Positions 44,528 through 53,401 of a DNA stretch of 64,000 nt are shown here, in pieces. The notes beneath the pieces were generated by a model. The model searched no databases, was not told the origin of the DNA, and saw nothing but the letters and a program-made list of their open reading frames with translations. This DNA comes from JBKBYG01 sp046313435 (GTDB taxonomy: Bacteria; Pseudomonadota; Alphaproteobacteria; Rickettsiales; Arcanibacteraceae): the NCBI GenBank assembly GCA_046313435.1, contig JBKBYG010000006.1, positions 1 to 64,000 of the forward strand. Reading direction: 5' to 3'. Positions within the stretch are counted from its first letter, which is position 1. Every line of letters starts with the position of its first letter. Position numbers and translations under genes: made by a program.

Positions 44528-46639
44528 TTAATCTCTAACTTCTTTTAAAATAATAGCTAATTCTGAATTAAGTATTTCAGCTTGTTTAGCAAGGTCATGA
44601 GAAGCAGAGATTACATCTTTAACTGATCCATTAGCTTGATTTGCAGCTTCAGAAATTTTAGCACTTGCAGTTGATACATCCTTAGCACTATTTGCAGATT
44701 GTTGTGCATTTTGAGATATTTCTTGTATAGCTTGTTCTTGGGCTTTAAAGTTTGAAAGTAAAATTGTAGTTGTTTTGTTAAGCTCTACAATAATATCAGA
44801 AATATTTGCTATAACTTTAACAGTATTACCGGTTTTAGAATGCATTGATTCAATAGTAGTTGAAATCTCATTTGTAGCTTTAGCAGTTTTACTTGCTAAG
44901 TTTTTTACTTCGCTTGCAACAACCGCAAAACCTTTCCCAGCTTCTCCAGCTCTAGCAGCTTCAATTGTAGCATTAAGAGCGAGTAAATTAATTTGTTCAG
45001 CAATATCCCTAATTAAAGCAATGACCTGGTTAATTTCATTTACAGCGTTAGAAAGTTCAGTAACAGCATTATTCGCGGAATTGGCTTCGTTCACTGCAAC
45101 TTGCGAAATTTCATTAGAGTTTTCTACTTCTTTTCTTATATCAAGTAGAGTAGCAGTTAGTTCTTCAGCTGCAGAAGCAACAGTTTGAACATTGACATTA
45201 GAGTTAGAACTAATGCCGCTGAGGTTAGTAGTCTGATCATTAATATAGTTAGCATTAGCAAGCATATTCTCAGCACTTGCATTTAACTCAACAGAAGCTG
45301 AAGATAACGTGTTAGCGACATTAGAAATTCTTGATTCAATTTTATCAGCCAGGTCACTACGTTCTTTCTTTTTTGAATTCTCAATTGCGCTTTGATTAGC
45401 TTTTCTTTCTTCATCAAATTGTTTTTGCTTTAGAAGACTATCTTTAAATTTAGAAATAGATTGAGCAAACTTTCCAACTTCTCCAGCATATTGTAAAAAT
45501 GGAACTGAACTATCCAATTTGCCATTAGTTAACTCACCTAAAATATTGAAAAGCCTATCAACTGGTTGGAATTCTCTTCTTACTATTATCAAACCTAATA
45601 TTACAGCAATTATTAATGTTACAGTAGCGGAAGTAATTTGATTTTTTAAGATTTGATTAAGATATTGAGCATTTTCACTTTTTGAAATGCTAACCATAAC
45701 AGTCCATCCTGTGCCTAAAAAGTCTCCTACTCCTTTACTTGTAGAATATCCTATAAGTGAATCAAATATTGCTAAGTTCCCATCATCATTTTTCAATACC
45801 TGTTTACTTATATCTAGATTGATATTCTTAATGTTACTATGCATAGAGTCAGCATTTTTTATAAATTGATCCTTACCATTAGATTTGTAATCAATTAGAA
45901 TTACACCATTCTTATTAAGAATTTTAATATTAGATTTTGCATAACCATTTGCCTGTATTTCTCTTATATTTTGTAATATTGTATGATCAATAGCCTCAAA
46001 TTTCATAAAGTTACATACTATCCCTACAATGTTACCTTTTTCATCTTTAAGCTGTGAAGCGAAAGGTAAAACATATCCATCATCATTATACATTGCATTT
46101 ATATGAGAGTTTTTATATGGCTCGCCCACGTAAGTACCCGAGAATCCATTATTGCCTTCCGTAAATTCGCCATTTAAAGCTTTTTGAAACCATTCATCAT
46201 TGGCCATCGATGCATAATGCATTGATTTATAATCTATAGGCTGGTTCTTGCTATCAATAGTATTAACTGCTAATACATTGCCATTTAAATCTAAAAGTAA
46301 TGATGCTTTATATATAGAATAACTTAAAATATATTTATTCAAACATTCTATAACATCTTTAATAATAACATCTTTTTCAAAGTTGCTTTTTTCAATATAA
46401 TATAAGTTATTGGAAAGAATTTGGGCATCTCCATAACGCTCTATTAAATTATTGTCAATGGATCTATTGATTGTTTCTGAAAAGTTCTGTAGCGTGAGTA
46501 AGTCATTTTTAATATCATATTTTTCCAAATCTTTATAATTTACAAATTCCAATATTATTGTAGGCAATAAAGAAAATAGAAGTAATAATGTTATTAATCT
46601 TACTTTCAGGCCTATTTTGCTTGTTACAGAGATGGACAT
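44528..46639 (-). CDS. Methyl-accepting chemotaxis protein with dCache sensor
   Basis: The 703-residue receptor has a membrane helix at about 12-32, a large periplasmic double-Cache-type sensor (about 38-325, with GTGWTVMVSISK near its end), a second helix at about 335-355, a HAMP region, a coiled coil, and a cytoplasmic signalling domain with NLLALNATIEAARAGEAGK and VVASEVKNLASKTAKA. This is the only membrane chemoreceptor in the window. The ligand is unknown; dCache domains often bind amino acids or organic acids. GAAGGAA precedes the ATG. Confidence 0.93.
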   Translation of the reverse strand: MSISVTSKIGLKVRLITLLLLFSLLPTIILEFVNYKDLEKYDIKNDLLTLQNFSETINRSIDNNLIERYGDAQILSNNLYYIEKSNFEKDVIIKDVIECLNKYILSYSIYKASLLLDLNGNVLAVNTIDSKNQPIDYKSMHYASMANDEWFQKALNGEFTEGNNGFSGTYVGEPYKNSHINAMYNDDGYVLPFASQLKDEKGNIVGIVCNFMKFEAIDHTILQNIREIQANGYAKSNIKILNKNGVILIDYKSNGKDQFIKNADSMHSNIKNINLDISKQVLKNDDGNLAIFDSLIGYSTSKGVGDFLGTGWTVMVSISKSENAQYLNQILKNQITSATVTLIIAVILGLIIVRREFQPVDRLFNILGELTNGKLDSSVPFLQYAGEVGKFAQSISKFKDSLLKQKQFDEERKANQSAIENSKKKERSDLADKIESRISNVANTLSSASVELNASAENMLANANYINDQTTNLSGISSNSNVNVQTVASAAEELTATLLDIRKEVENSNEISQVAVNEANSANNAVTELSNAVNEINQVIALIRDIAEQINLLALNATIEAARAGEAGKGFAVVASEVKNLASKTAKATNEISTTIESMHSKTGNTVKVIANISDIIVELNKTTTILLSNFKAQEQAIQEISQNAQQSANSAKDVSTASAKISEAANQANGSVKDVISASHDLAKQAEILNSELAIILKEVRD

Positions 46640-46761
46640 TTTTATATTTCCTTCAAAATTTTACTTTATATTAACTATTTATCACTTTATATGGATTATA
46701 ATTTTAATTAGCGTACATATATCTACTATATTCAACAAACTTTAAAAAAATATTAATCTAT

Positions 46762-47547
46762 ATGAAATACAGAGCATTTACTATTTTAGAGCTTTCAATA
46801 AGTTTGATAATTATTACTCTTTTGATTGTAATAATGACTACTGCTGTTTCGCTCATATCAAGTGCCGAAAATAGAAAAGTTATTTCTGAATATAATATGT
46901 TTCAAACTGCTATTATAAATTTTAAATTACAGTATAATCAATTACCCGGTGATATGATTAATGCTAGTAGTTATTTCTCCTCATCAGGTTGCACAGGCAC
47001 AGCAGGGACAGCAGGTACATGTAATGGCAATGCAAACGGAATTATAGAATATAGTGGCAGTACTACCAGTGATGAATCACTACGAGCATGGCAACATCTT
47101 ACATTATCAGGATTTTTAGGCAATACTTATACAGGAACTAGAAGTTCTGCAAATGTAAATACTATCGGTACTAATGTACCAAATTCATACATTAAACAGG
47201 CTGGATGGGCTTTTCAGAATATAGAATGTTATACTAATAACATCATTAATAGTTTAATTTTTGGAGCTTATAATTCATCTAGTTTAAATGATTTTCCAGT
47301 TTTAACTACTCGGGATGCTTATTTTATTGATAGTAAAATTGATGATGGGTCTGCAAGAACTGGAAACATTCATGGACTATATAGTGATGATAGCTTAGGA
47401 AATTATTGTACAGCTGCATCTTCTGTAAATATTCTAGCTTGTGTTCAAAATAATAGTAATACTACTACAGATGTTGCTAAATCTGGTTATTATTATATTA
47501 ACAAAGAAGATGGAAAGCTTAGGTGCGCATTGCAATTTTTATTTTAA
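46762..47547 (+). CDS. Pseudopilin-like protein (family of four in this window)
   Basis: The 261-residue precursor begins MKYRAFTILELSISLIII, a class III prepilin signal with the Glu at +5, then a hydrophobic helix. Family motifs follow: QLPGDMINAS, a GNANGIIE loop, WQHLTLSGFL, DAYFIDSKIDDG and several Cys, including one near each end of the C-terminal third. It also has a Cys-containing GCTGTAGTAGTC insert near residue 75-88. It is divergent from the dCache receptor and lies 96 bases before a palindromic repeat and 249 bases before tRNA-Arg. Partner machinery is presumably that encoded at 10.5-13.5 kb. Confidence 0.82.
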   Translation: MKYRAFTILELSISLIIITLLIVIMTTAVSLISSAENRKVISEYNMFQTAIINFKLQYNQLPGDMINASSYFSSSGCTGTAGTAGTCNGNANGIIEYSGSTTSDESLRAWQHLTLSGFLGNTYTGTRSSANVNTIGTNVPNSYIKQAGWAFQNIECYTNNIINSLIFGAYNSSSLNDFPVLTTRDAYFIDSKIDDGSARTGNIHGLYSDDSLGNYCTAASSVNILACVQNNSNTTTDVAKSGYYYINKEDGKLRCALQFLF

Positions 47548-47642
47548 TTTTAATTAAAAATCTCTTGTCAATTAAGATTTTGTTAGCTATTTTCTTTTGC
47601 TCTATAGCTTCTTGAAAATTATAGTGGTTGAGTTTGATATGA

Positions 47643-47711
47643 GATGCTGAAACAAGTTCAGCATGACGTTAGCTTCAAGCCTTGAAGTCATCCTCAACTT
47701 GTTTCAAGATC
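47643..47711. repeat. Palindromic repeat, two arms
   Basis: Two 25-base arms (47643-47667 and 47687-47711) in inverted orientation with five or so mismatches and a 19-base loop. The left arm has the core gctgaaacaagttcagc, the same element as at 120-189, 9253 and 59640-59762. It lies between a pseudopilin gene and tRNA-Arg. Confidence 0.85.
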
Positions 47712-47795
47712 TATAATAATTACACTTTAGTTTCAACAAAGCAAGTTATACAACTAATTTGTAAAATTTAGGTATATAATTTAAATTAAAATTCT

Positions 47796-47872
47796 GCACC
47801 CTTAGCTCAGCTGGATAGAGCATTTGACTACGAATCAAAAGGTCGGGCGTTCGAATCGCTCAGGGTGCGCCA
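47796..47872 (+). tRNA. tRNA-Arg (anticodon ACG)
   Basis: A 77-base cloverleaf: acceptor gcaccct with agggtgc, discriminator G, encoded CCA. D arm TAGCTCAGCTGGATAGAGC, anticodon loop CTACGAA giving ACG (inosine-modified to read CGU, CGC, CGA), T loop TTCGAAT. Confidence 0.96.
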
Positions 47873-47998
47873 TACTTTCTAAATTCGTAATTGAACTTGC
47901 GCGCATTAAGTAATAGCAAACTACAGAGCTTCTTCTAGTTCTATCTGTCCAATTTTTTAGAAAATAAAAAAATATTAGATACTGGAGTTGATATTGTT

Positions 47999-48037
47999 AA
48001 CTTCTGATCTTATTAATGTTCAATATGAACAGAAGTT
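47999..48037. terminator. Inverted repeat downstream of the J-domain gene
   Basis: An 8-bp perfect stem (47999-48006 with 48030-48037) located 15 bases past the stop codon of the gene ending at 48053. No U-run follows on the reverse strand, so it is at best a weak terminator. Confidence 0.3.
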
Positions 48038-48052
48038 AGTTTAATGTAATTT

Positions 48053-49504
48053 CTATAATTCGCGTGAGCTACGCTTAGATTTGTTATTAGTATTAATATT
48101 ATCTTGCGTCTGGCTTTTTTCGTTATTTGCCATCTTAACGATTGCGTCTAAATAAGCGCGTTCTTTAATAGTTAATTCGTCTTTTAGAATATTTTTTTTA
48201 TTCAATGAATCTCTAACTATTTTAAGTGCAATACAATCTTCGGCATCTCGTTCAGAGATTTTTCCAGTTTTCTTATGGTGTTGAAGTATCTGAGATTCTC
48301 TGCTTAGGATATCCTTAAACCATTCTGTGCTAAATTTTTGGTATTGGTTACGGGACTCTTCCCTTTTAGACTCTTTACTCTTGGAATTTTCTGCTTCAAA
48401 CTTTTCTTGTGCATTTAAATAAGCTCGTTCTTCTTTAGTGAATGCATCTTTAAAAGGATCCTTCTTCTCTACAGAGCTTCTAATTTGATATAGTTTCATA
48501 AAATCTTGAAAATGTTTACTTTGAAATTCACCTTCTTCCGGTTTCATACCTTTACTAAGATCATACTTTTTCTGATTAAGTTCAAGCTCCAGGCGCAATA
48601 TATTTTCAAACCATTTTTCATCATATTGCACTTTAGAATCATTTGATTTTGGTTTATTAAAAGTATTATTCTTGATATTTTCTTCATCAATTTTTTCTTT
48701 GGCATTTAAATAAGCTCGTTCTTCTTTAGTGAATGCATCTTTAAAAGGATCCTTCTTCTCTACAGAGCTTCTAATTTGATATAGTTTCATAAAATCTTGA
48801 AAATGTTTACTTTGAAATTCACCTTCTTCCGGTTTCATACCTTTTCTAAGATCATACTTTTTCTGATTAAGCTCAAGTTCTAAACGCAATATATTTTCAA
48901 ACCATTTTTCATCATATTGTGCTTTATATTCATCTGGGTTTTCTTTATAAAACTTTTTATTCTTATTCTGCAATAATTCTTTCTGAAGTTCCTTAAATTT
49001 CTTAACATCTTCTTCGCCTGAAATTTCTATAATTTCTGCATTTAAACTAGAGCTAAATCTTTGAAAAATATTTTTTATACCTTTAAGATTTAAAAATTCA
49101 ATTAATTTTTCTACTGATATTGCCATAATATTTTCTAGTTTAAATCGAATAACAGGTTTGATTACGCCCTTATCGTCACGGGCTTGAGCTTCATTCCAAG
49201 GCTGTTTAATAATTTCTTCAGGGGAATATGAGGCTTTATTTTCTTCTTTTTTAAATTTTTCTTGCTGGTTATAGAAATCTTTATATTTAGCGTTGTAAAT
49301 TATTCTTTTTTCATCATCATATAAAGTTTCATATGCTTCTGAAATTACTTTAAATTTTTCTTCTTTATGTTTGTCACCTTTATGTTTATCAGGGTGATTA
49401 ACAAGTGCGAGTTTTTTGTATGCTTTTCTAATATCATCTTTAGAAGCATTAAAATGAAGGTCTAAAATTTCATAATAATTCTTAAATTCTTTTTGCTTAG
49501 CCAT
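48053..49504 (-). CDS. J-domain protein with internal repeats
   Basis: The 483-residue protein has an N-terminal J domain (residues 8-72, YYEILDLHFNASKDDIRKAY with the HPD motif in NHPDKHKG), but no Gly/Phe or zinc region, so it is not DnaJ itself but a class III J protein recruiting Hsp70 to something else. The central and C-terminal parts contain three copies of an about 97-residue unit (WFENILRLELELNQKKYDL to KEERAYLNA), two nearly identical and one divergent (about 390-465). A gene at 49581 lies 76 bases upstream. Target unknown; an effector-type co-chaperone is conceivable. Confidence 0.85.
   Translation of the reverse strand: MAKQKEFKNYYEILDLHFNASKDDIRKAYKKLALVNHPDKHKGDKHKEEKFKVISEAYETLYDDEKRIIYNAKYKDFYNQQEKFKKEENKASYSPEEIIKQPWNEAQARDDKGVIKPVIRFKLENIMAISVEKLIEFLNLKGIKNIFQRFSSSLNAEIIEISGEEDVKKFKELQKELLQNKNKKFYKENPDEYKAQYDEKWFENILRLELELNQKKYDLRKGMKPEEGEFQSKHFQDFMKLYQIRSSVEKKDPFKDAFTKEERAYLNAKEKIDEENIKNNTFNKPKSNDSKVQYDEKWFENILRLELELNQKKYDLSKGMKPEEGEFQSKHFQDFMKLYQIRSSVEKKDPFKDAFTKEERAYLNAQEKFEAENSKSKESKREESRNQYQKFSTEWFKDILSRESQILQHHKKTGKISERDAEDCIALKIVRDSLNKKNILKDELTIKERAYLDAIVKMANNEKSQTQDNINTNNKSKRSSREL
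48411..48932. repeat. Recent 291-bp in-frame tandem duplication within the J-domain gene
   Basis: The stretch from 48411 to about 48640 recurs from 48702 to about 48932 with a period of 291 bases (97 codons). The first roughly 145 bases of each copy are identical by eye, with scattered differences after that. The copies are inside the coding frame, so the gene is not interrupted. Confidence 0.9.
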
Positions 49505-49580
49505 TTTTTTCCTCGTAATTAATCTTTACATATATAATTATTATATCGCAGATACTATTAAAAATTTCTTAAAAAATTAA

Positions 49581-49916
49581 TTAAGCGCCTCTTGATCTTT
49601 TTCTTGATTGCCCTTTTTTGAATCTTCTTGCAAATTTTTGTAATATTTTTGAACTTAATTTTTCTTTTTTTTCTGTTGCAACTGTTGCCTTTGTCCAGAA
49701 CAGTGGGGTAGGGTTGATTACAGGGTCTCCATTTTGTGAATCACCTAAGGAATTCTCTGTATTGATTATTGCTGCACCTGGTTTTGTATTAAGAATTATG
49801 GGTATACGAGGAATATGCTTTTCATCTTTGTCTTGTTCCTCATCGCGCGACCAGCCTATAATTTTTTTAGTTTTTTTTATTAAATTTAACAATTGGTCAA
49901 TTATTAAAGCTGACAT
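49581..49916 (-). CDS. Small basic hypothetical protein
   Basis: A 111-residue soluble protein with a hydrophobic-charged N-terminus (DQLLNLIKKTKKIIGWSRDE), a neutral middle and a very basic C-terminus (QKFARRFKKGQSRKRSRGA) that could bind nucleic acid or act as a targeting signal. It lies upstream of the J-domain gene on the same strand, so the two may be cotranscribed. An overlapping forward frame is rejected because its codon pattern looks antisense. No family is recognised. Confidence 0.5.
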   Translation of the reverse strand: MSALIIDQLLNLIKKTKKIIGWSRDEEQDKDEKHIPRIPIILNTKPGAAIINTENSLGDSQNGDPVINPTPLFWTKATVATEKKEKLSSKILQKFARRFKKGQSRKRSRGA

Positions 49917-50105
49917 AACTACTCATATTATCTTTATTACTTTAATAATTGAAAATACATCACTAAAGCTTTAAATTGAAATCTACAAACTAGTATTAAT
50001 ATAAATTGATTAATATTGTATAAACTATTTAAAGATTAAATTCAACTTTTTTTAAGTTGTTAATTATTTGGATTGGCAATTTAATTAATATACTGAGGAG
50101 TCTGT

Positions 50106-50975
50106 TTGAAAAATTTACAAATTACTGATGAAGAAAGCATATTAAATTTAGTATATAAAAGTTTTATAGAAGAATTAAAACTAAAAATATACATTGGTAT
50201 AGAGCTTGAATTTTACATAAATGATAATGTAATAGAATTTAAAGAAATTTTTGAAACTATAATTCAAGAGGCTGCTAAGAGAGAAATTTATATTGTATCA
50301 ATTAAAGATGAAAAAGGTAAAAATCAATTTGAAGTTGAAATGCCCTATAATAATCCCTTAATTGTTGCTAACCAAGCAATGCAGCTAAAAAAAATAATCT
50401 CTGACATTACACATAATAATTCTAATTTTGAAGCTAAGCCATATTTCGAAAGACCTGGAAGTGCAATGCATTTTAATATTAGCTTACATGATTTTAACGG
50501 AAAAAATCTTTTTAAGAAAGATAATGAAATAATAAATAAATATTTGTCCCATTCAATAGGGGGATTACTCAAATTGATGAAGGAGTCAATGATTTACTTT
50601 GCTCCAAATGAAAATTCATACAAAAGATTCGATAATAATTTTGAAACTCCTACAAAAATTTGTTGGGGTGGAAATAATAGAACTACTGCCTTAAGAGTAC
50701 CGACTGTTCAAAATAAAAATAATTTGCGAATAGAGCATAGGGTTGCAGGATCAGATTGTAATATATATTTATCCATAACAGCAATTATTGTAGCAATCAG
50801 TTACGGTATTAAACATGAAGTTGAAGCGGATAAACAAATATATGGGAATGCATTTGGGAAGCAATATGAATTAGAAAAACTGCCAATGTCGTTAGAGAAA
50901 AGTATAAAATATTATAATAAAGGAGAAATTCTCAAAAAATATCTGAGTTATTTAAGAATTGAATGTTCGGAATAG
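50106..50975 (+). CDS. Glutamine-synthetase-like protein lacking the N-terminal domain
   Basis: The 289-residue protein holds the catalytic GS fold only: GIELEFYI (metal site), QFEVEMPYNNPL, PGSAMHFNISLHD, PNENSYKRF, WGGNNRTTALRVP and RIEHRVAGSDCNIYL. The roughly 100-residue beta-grasp N-domain that completes the active site between subunits is absent, and the ATP-contacting MHxH motif reads MHFN. It starts with TTG at 50106, set by GAGGAG 5 bases upstream. It may be a gamma-glutamyl ligase relative or a non-functional derivative; it has no glnB or glnE neighbours. Confidence 0.78.
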   Translation: MKNLQITDEESILNLVYKSFIEELKLKIYIGIELEFYINDNVIEFKEIFETIIQEAAKREIYIVSIKDEKGKNQFEVEMPYNNPLIVANQAMQLKKIISDITHNNSNFEAKPYFERPGSAMHFNISLHDFNGKNLFKKDNEIINKYLSHSIGGLLKLMKESMIYFAPNENSYKRFDNNFETPTKICWGGNNRTTALRVPTVQNKNNLRIEHRVAGSDCNIYLSITAIIVAISYGIKHEVEADKQIYGNAFGKQYELEKLPMSLEKSIKYYNKGEILKKYLSYLRIECSE

Positions 50976-50983
50976 ATAACTTA

Positions 50984-51132
50984 AATAGACTTCTTGTAGC
51001 ATCCTATTTTTATGAGAAAATTTAAAAGAGATTCTCAGCCCAGAACCGGACTGTACAAAGAAGTACATAACGATTAGAGCCAGGAATCAACGTACAAATT
51101 AGTCCCGAAGGAAATTATGCAAGAAGTCTATT
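50984..51132. ncRNA. Candidate structured RNA bounded by a 13-bp inverted repeat
   Basis: Bases 50984-50996 and 51120-51132 are perfect inverted repeats enclosing about 123 bases that are more GC-containing than their surroundings. Inside, 51012-51017 pairs with 51032-51037, 51048-51052 (ggact) with 51101-51105 (agtcc), and 51052-51056 with 51063-51067 around an AAAGAA loop, giving a multi-helix fold. No long frame runs through it. It lies between the GS-like gene and the end of the cold-shock gene. It does not match tRNA, SRP RNA, tmRNA or RNase P motifs that I know; identity unknown. Confidence 0.4.
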
Positions 51133-51149
51133 GCTTTTAATTAACCGGC

Positions 51150-51359
51150 TTATTGGTTTCCAAGCTGTAGGTTAACTGCAGCTTCTCTGCCTTTTTCAGT
51201 AGCTACTTCAAAGAAAATTGCTTGACCTTCATCAAGTCCTCTTAATCCAGCGCGTTCTAAGGTAGTTTTATGAACAAAATACTCTTTTTTAGAAGCATTT
51301 TCTACGATAAATCCATATCCTTTTGTATAGTTAAACCATTTAACTGTACCTTCTTTCAT
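51150..51359 (-). CDS. Cold-shock domain protein
   Basis: The 69-residue protein is one cold-shock domain. The first RNA-binding motif is GTVKWFNYTKGYGFI (RNP-1 is KGYGFI), with RNP-2 in the form YFVHKT. A GARGLDEGQAIFFEV-like segment (GLRGLDEGQAIFFEV) completes it. The start is at 51359 after TGAGGATTAC; an in-frame upstream ATG at 51416 is inside the leader. The long leader is typical of cold-shock genes. It ends next to the structured region at 50984-51132. Confidence 0.94.
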   Translation of the reverse strand: MKEGTVKWFNYTKGYGFIVENASKKEYFVHKTTLERAGLRGLDEGQAIFFEVATEKGREAAVNLQLGNQ

Positions 51360-51603
51360 TGTAATCCTCAATAGGTTAGTGTTAGTAAAATAGCAAAATA
51401 ATTTACTGTCTAGCAAGAAATTAAGAATTAAAGAGAATATTAAAGGTAGCAGAAACTAGTTCAATAAGGCTTTAGTAAATAAAAAATTGTAGACGCATTA
51501 TTCTGTGTTTTTTAGATAATAACTGAAAATTATAATAAAATAAATAAAAATAATCATAATAATAGCTTATTATTTAAAAATAAAAGCAGTTATTTGAGTT
51601 AAT

Positions 51604-53382
51604 TCAGTTTTTTGAACTCAAATCAGTATTTTCTAAAGAAGTTTTATTAAGAATAATTTTATCAATATTTGCATTATTTATCTTCAAATTTTTAATTTTA
51701 GCATATGTAAAATTTGAAGATGATAAGTTGGAATTTGAAAAATCAGTATTTTCAATATTGGAGTTAGTAAAGTTAGAGTTTGAAATATTATTTTCAGTTA
51801 AAATTGAGTTTTTCAAAGAGCTTCCGATAAAAATTGAATTTGATAAATCAACATTGGTAAGATTTATATTTTCAAATAGTAAATTTGAAAAATTCATATT
51901 AGATAAATTTTTATGCTCTTTAGCAAATTTCTCAATATCAGAAATATTTAAAATTATATTATTATTGTTTATCTCATTCATGTTCGAGCTATTTAATATA
52001 ATAGTGTTGTTAAATATAGAATAAGCAATATTACTTTCGTGAAGATCGACAATGTTAAATTGACTACCATAAAAATTTGTTTTTATGAAATTAGAATTTA
52101 TTAGGTTACTATCCTTAATATATGATCTAACGAAATTAGCATTTTCAAAATTACTATCAATTATATCTGAAGACTCAATAATTAAATTTTTTAAATTACT
52201 TTTTGCTAAACTAGTATTTTTCATTATAATTTCAAAAAATCTACTATTTTCAAAATTTGTTGAAGCTAAGTTTGCATTTGAAAAATCGACTTGTCTGAAT
52301 AAAGAGTTACTAAAATCAGAATTTTCTGCGTTAATTGATTTTAAGTTACTTACTTCACAAATTACATTAGTTAAACTACTGTTTTTTAAAATAGAATTTT
52401 CAAAATTCACGTTTTCCAAATTACTTTCACTAAAATCTGTAAAACTAAAATTAGCGTTTGAAAGATTAGCAAATTTCAAATTAGCATCTTTAAAATTTAC
52501 TTCAAATGAATTAGACTTACTAAAATTAGAATTTCGTAGATTTGCAAATCTAAAATTTGTTTTAATTAAATTAGTTTGAGATAAATTTGAGTTACTTAAA
52601 TTACTTCCTTCAAAATTTGTATTTTCACAATTGGCCGAATCTAAGTTAGAATACTCTAAATTTGCACTTTCCAAATAACTATTAGAAAGATTTGATTTTG
52701 ATAAGTTACTTCCTCGCAATTGCGCACCAAATAAGTTTAAATTACTTAAATCAGAGTTTTCTAGATTTACTTCAGTAAATATTGCACCACTTAAATTTGC
52801 ACCAGTAAATATAGTACCAGTTAATTTAGCACCCTTAAAATTCGCTTCAGATAAGTCTGCATTTGTAAAATTAGCGTTAGACAGATCGGCATCTTGAAAA
52901 TCTGCATTTCTTAGTATCGCATATTCAAAATTAGAATTACTAAAATTGGAATCCTGAAGTTGGGCATTATATAATTTTGCTTGTGATAAATTTGCATTAT
53001 GAAAATTTGATTCCTGAATAGATGCATTTGAAAGACTTGCTGATTTAAGATTAGCATCGGCAAAGGAAACGCGAATCAAATTAGAATCTTGTAAATTGAT
53101 ATTTTCAAAATTGCATTTACTTAAATTAGTATTTATAAGCTTAATATTATTTAAGTCAGTACCAAATATTTTTGTAAGTTCACAAATACTTGCTGAAGAA
53201 GCCTGTTGCTTAATGTAATTTTCAATTTGCTTACTCAGTTTTACGGGATTATGCCCAGCATTAACAGTAACATTAGTGTCTTTATTACGCTTATTAAAAA
53301 AATAAATGCTGACTAAAGCTAAGATTACTAAAGCCACAATTAATAAAAACCTATTATTTCTACCGTAAAAATTTGTAAGCAT
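51604..53382 (-). CDS. Large pentapeptide-repeat protein with membrane anchor
   Basis: The 592-residue protein starts with a membrane helix (about 12-30, FLLIVALVILALVSIYFF) and then, from about residue 70 to the end, consists almost wholly of pentapeptide repeats A(N/D)LXX, including runs such as LSNANFTNADLSEANF. About 100 repeats would form a right-handed quadrilateral beta-helix of about 25 coils, a long rod. It lacks any enzymatic domain. It is 19 bases downstream of asd in the same direction and may be the last gene of the rhamnose operon. Confidence 0.93.
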   Translation of the reverse strand: MLTNFYGRNNRFLLIVALVILALVSIYFFNKRNKDTNVTVNAGHNPVKLSKQIENYIKQQASSASICELTKIFGTDLNNIKLINTNLSKCNFENINLQDSNLIRVSFADANLKSASLSNASIQESNFHNANLSQAKLYNAQLQDSNFSNSNFEYAILRNADFQDADLSNANFTNADLSEANFKGAKLTGTIFTGANLSGAIFTEVNLENSDLSNLNLFGAQLRGSNLSKSNLSNSYLESANLEYSNLDSANCENTNFEGSNLSNSNLSQTNLIKTNFRFANLRNSNFSKSNSFEVNFKDANLKFANLSNANFSFTDFSESNLENVNFENSILKNSSLTNVICEVSNLKSINAENSDFSNSLFRQVDFSNANLASTNFENSRFFEIIMKNTSLAKSNLKNLIIESSDIIDSNFENANFVRSYIKDSNLINSNFIKTNFYGSQFNIVDLHESNIAYSIFNNTIILNSSNMNEINNNNIILNISDIEKFAKEHKNLSNMNFSNLLFENINLTNVDLSNSIFIGSSLKNSILTENNISNSNFTNSNIENTDFSNSNLSSSNFTYAKIKNLKINNANIDKIILNKTSLENTDLSSKN

Positions 53383-53401
53383 ATAGAAACTTCAATTAAG
53401 A

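Noticed and set aside
49618..49974. Forward 118-codon frame opposite 49581-49916
   Set aside because: The reverse frame has plausible charge distribution and lies in line with the J-domain gene; the forward one is hydrophobic antisense without a start signal.
51014..51079. Short forward frame of about 21 codons inside the structured region
   Set aside because: No Shine-Dalgarno, no recognisable product and it overlaps the paired segments; too short to support as a gene.
50984..51132. Resemblance of agtcccgaaggaaat to the SRP RNA tip
   Set aside because: The bacterial SRP RNA signature needs a GGAAGGAAGCAGCC-like loop flanked by a long single hairpin; only a partial string is present and the fold is multi-branched.
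51728..52579. Long forward-strand open frames opposite the pentapeptide-repeat gene
   Set aside because: They are antisense shadows of the repetitive gene; their Lys/Phe/Glu-rich sequence mirrors the repeat codons and no start signal is present.
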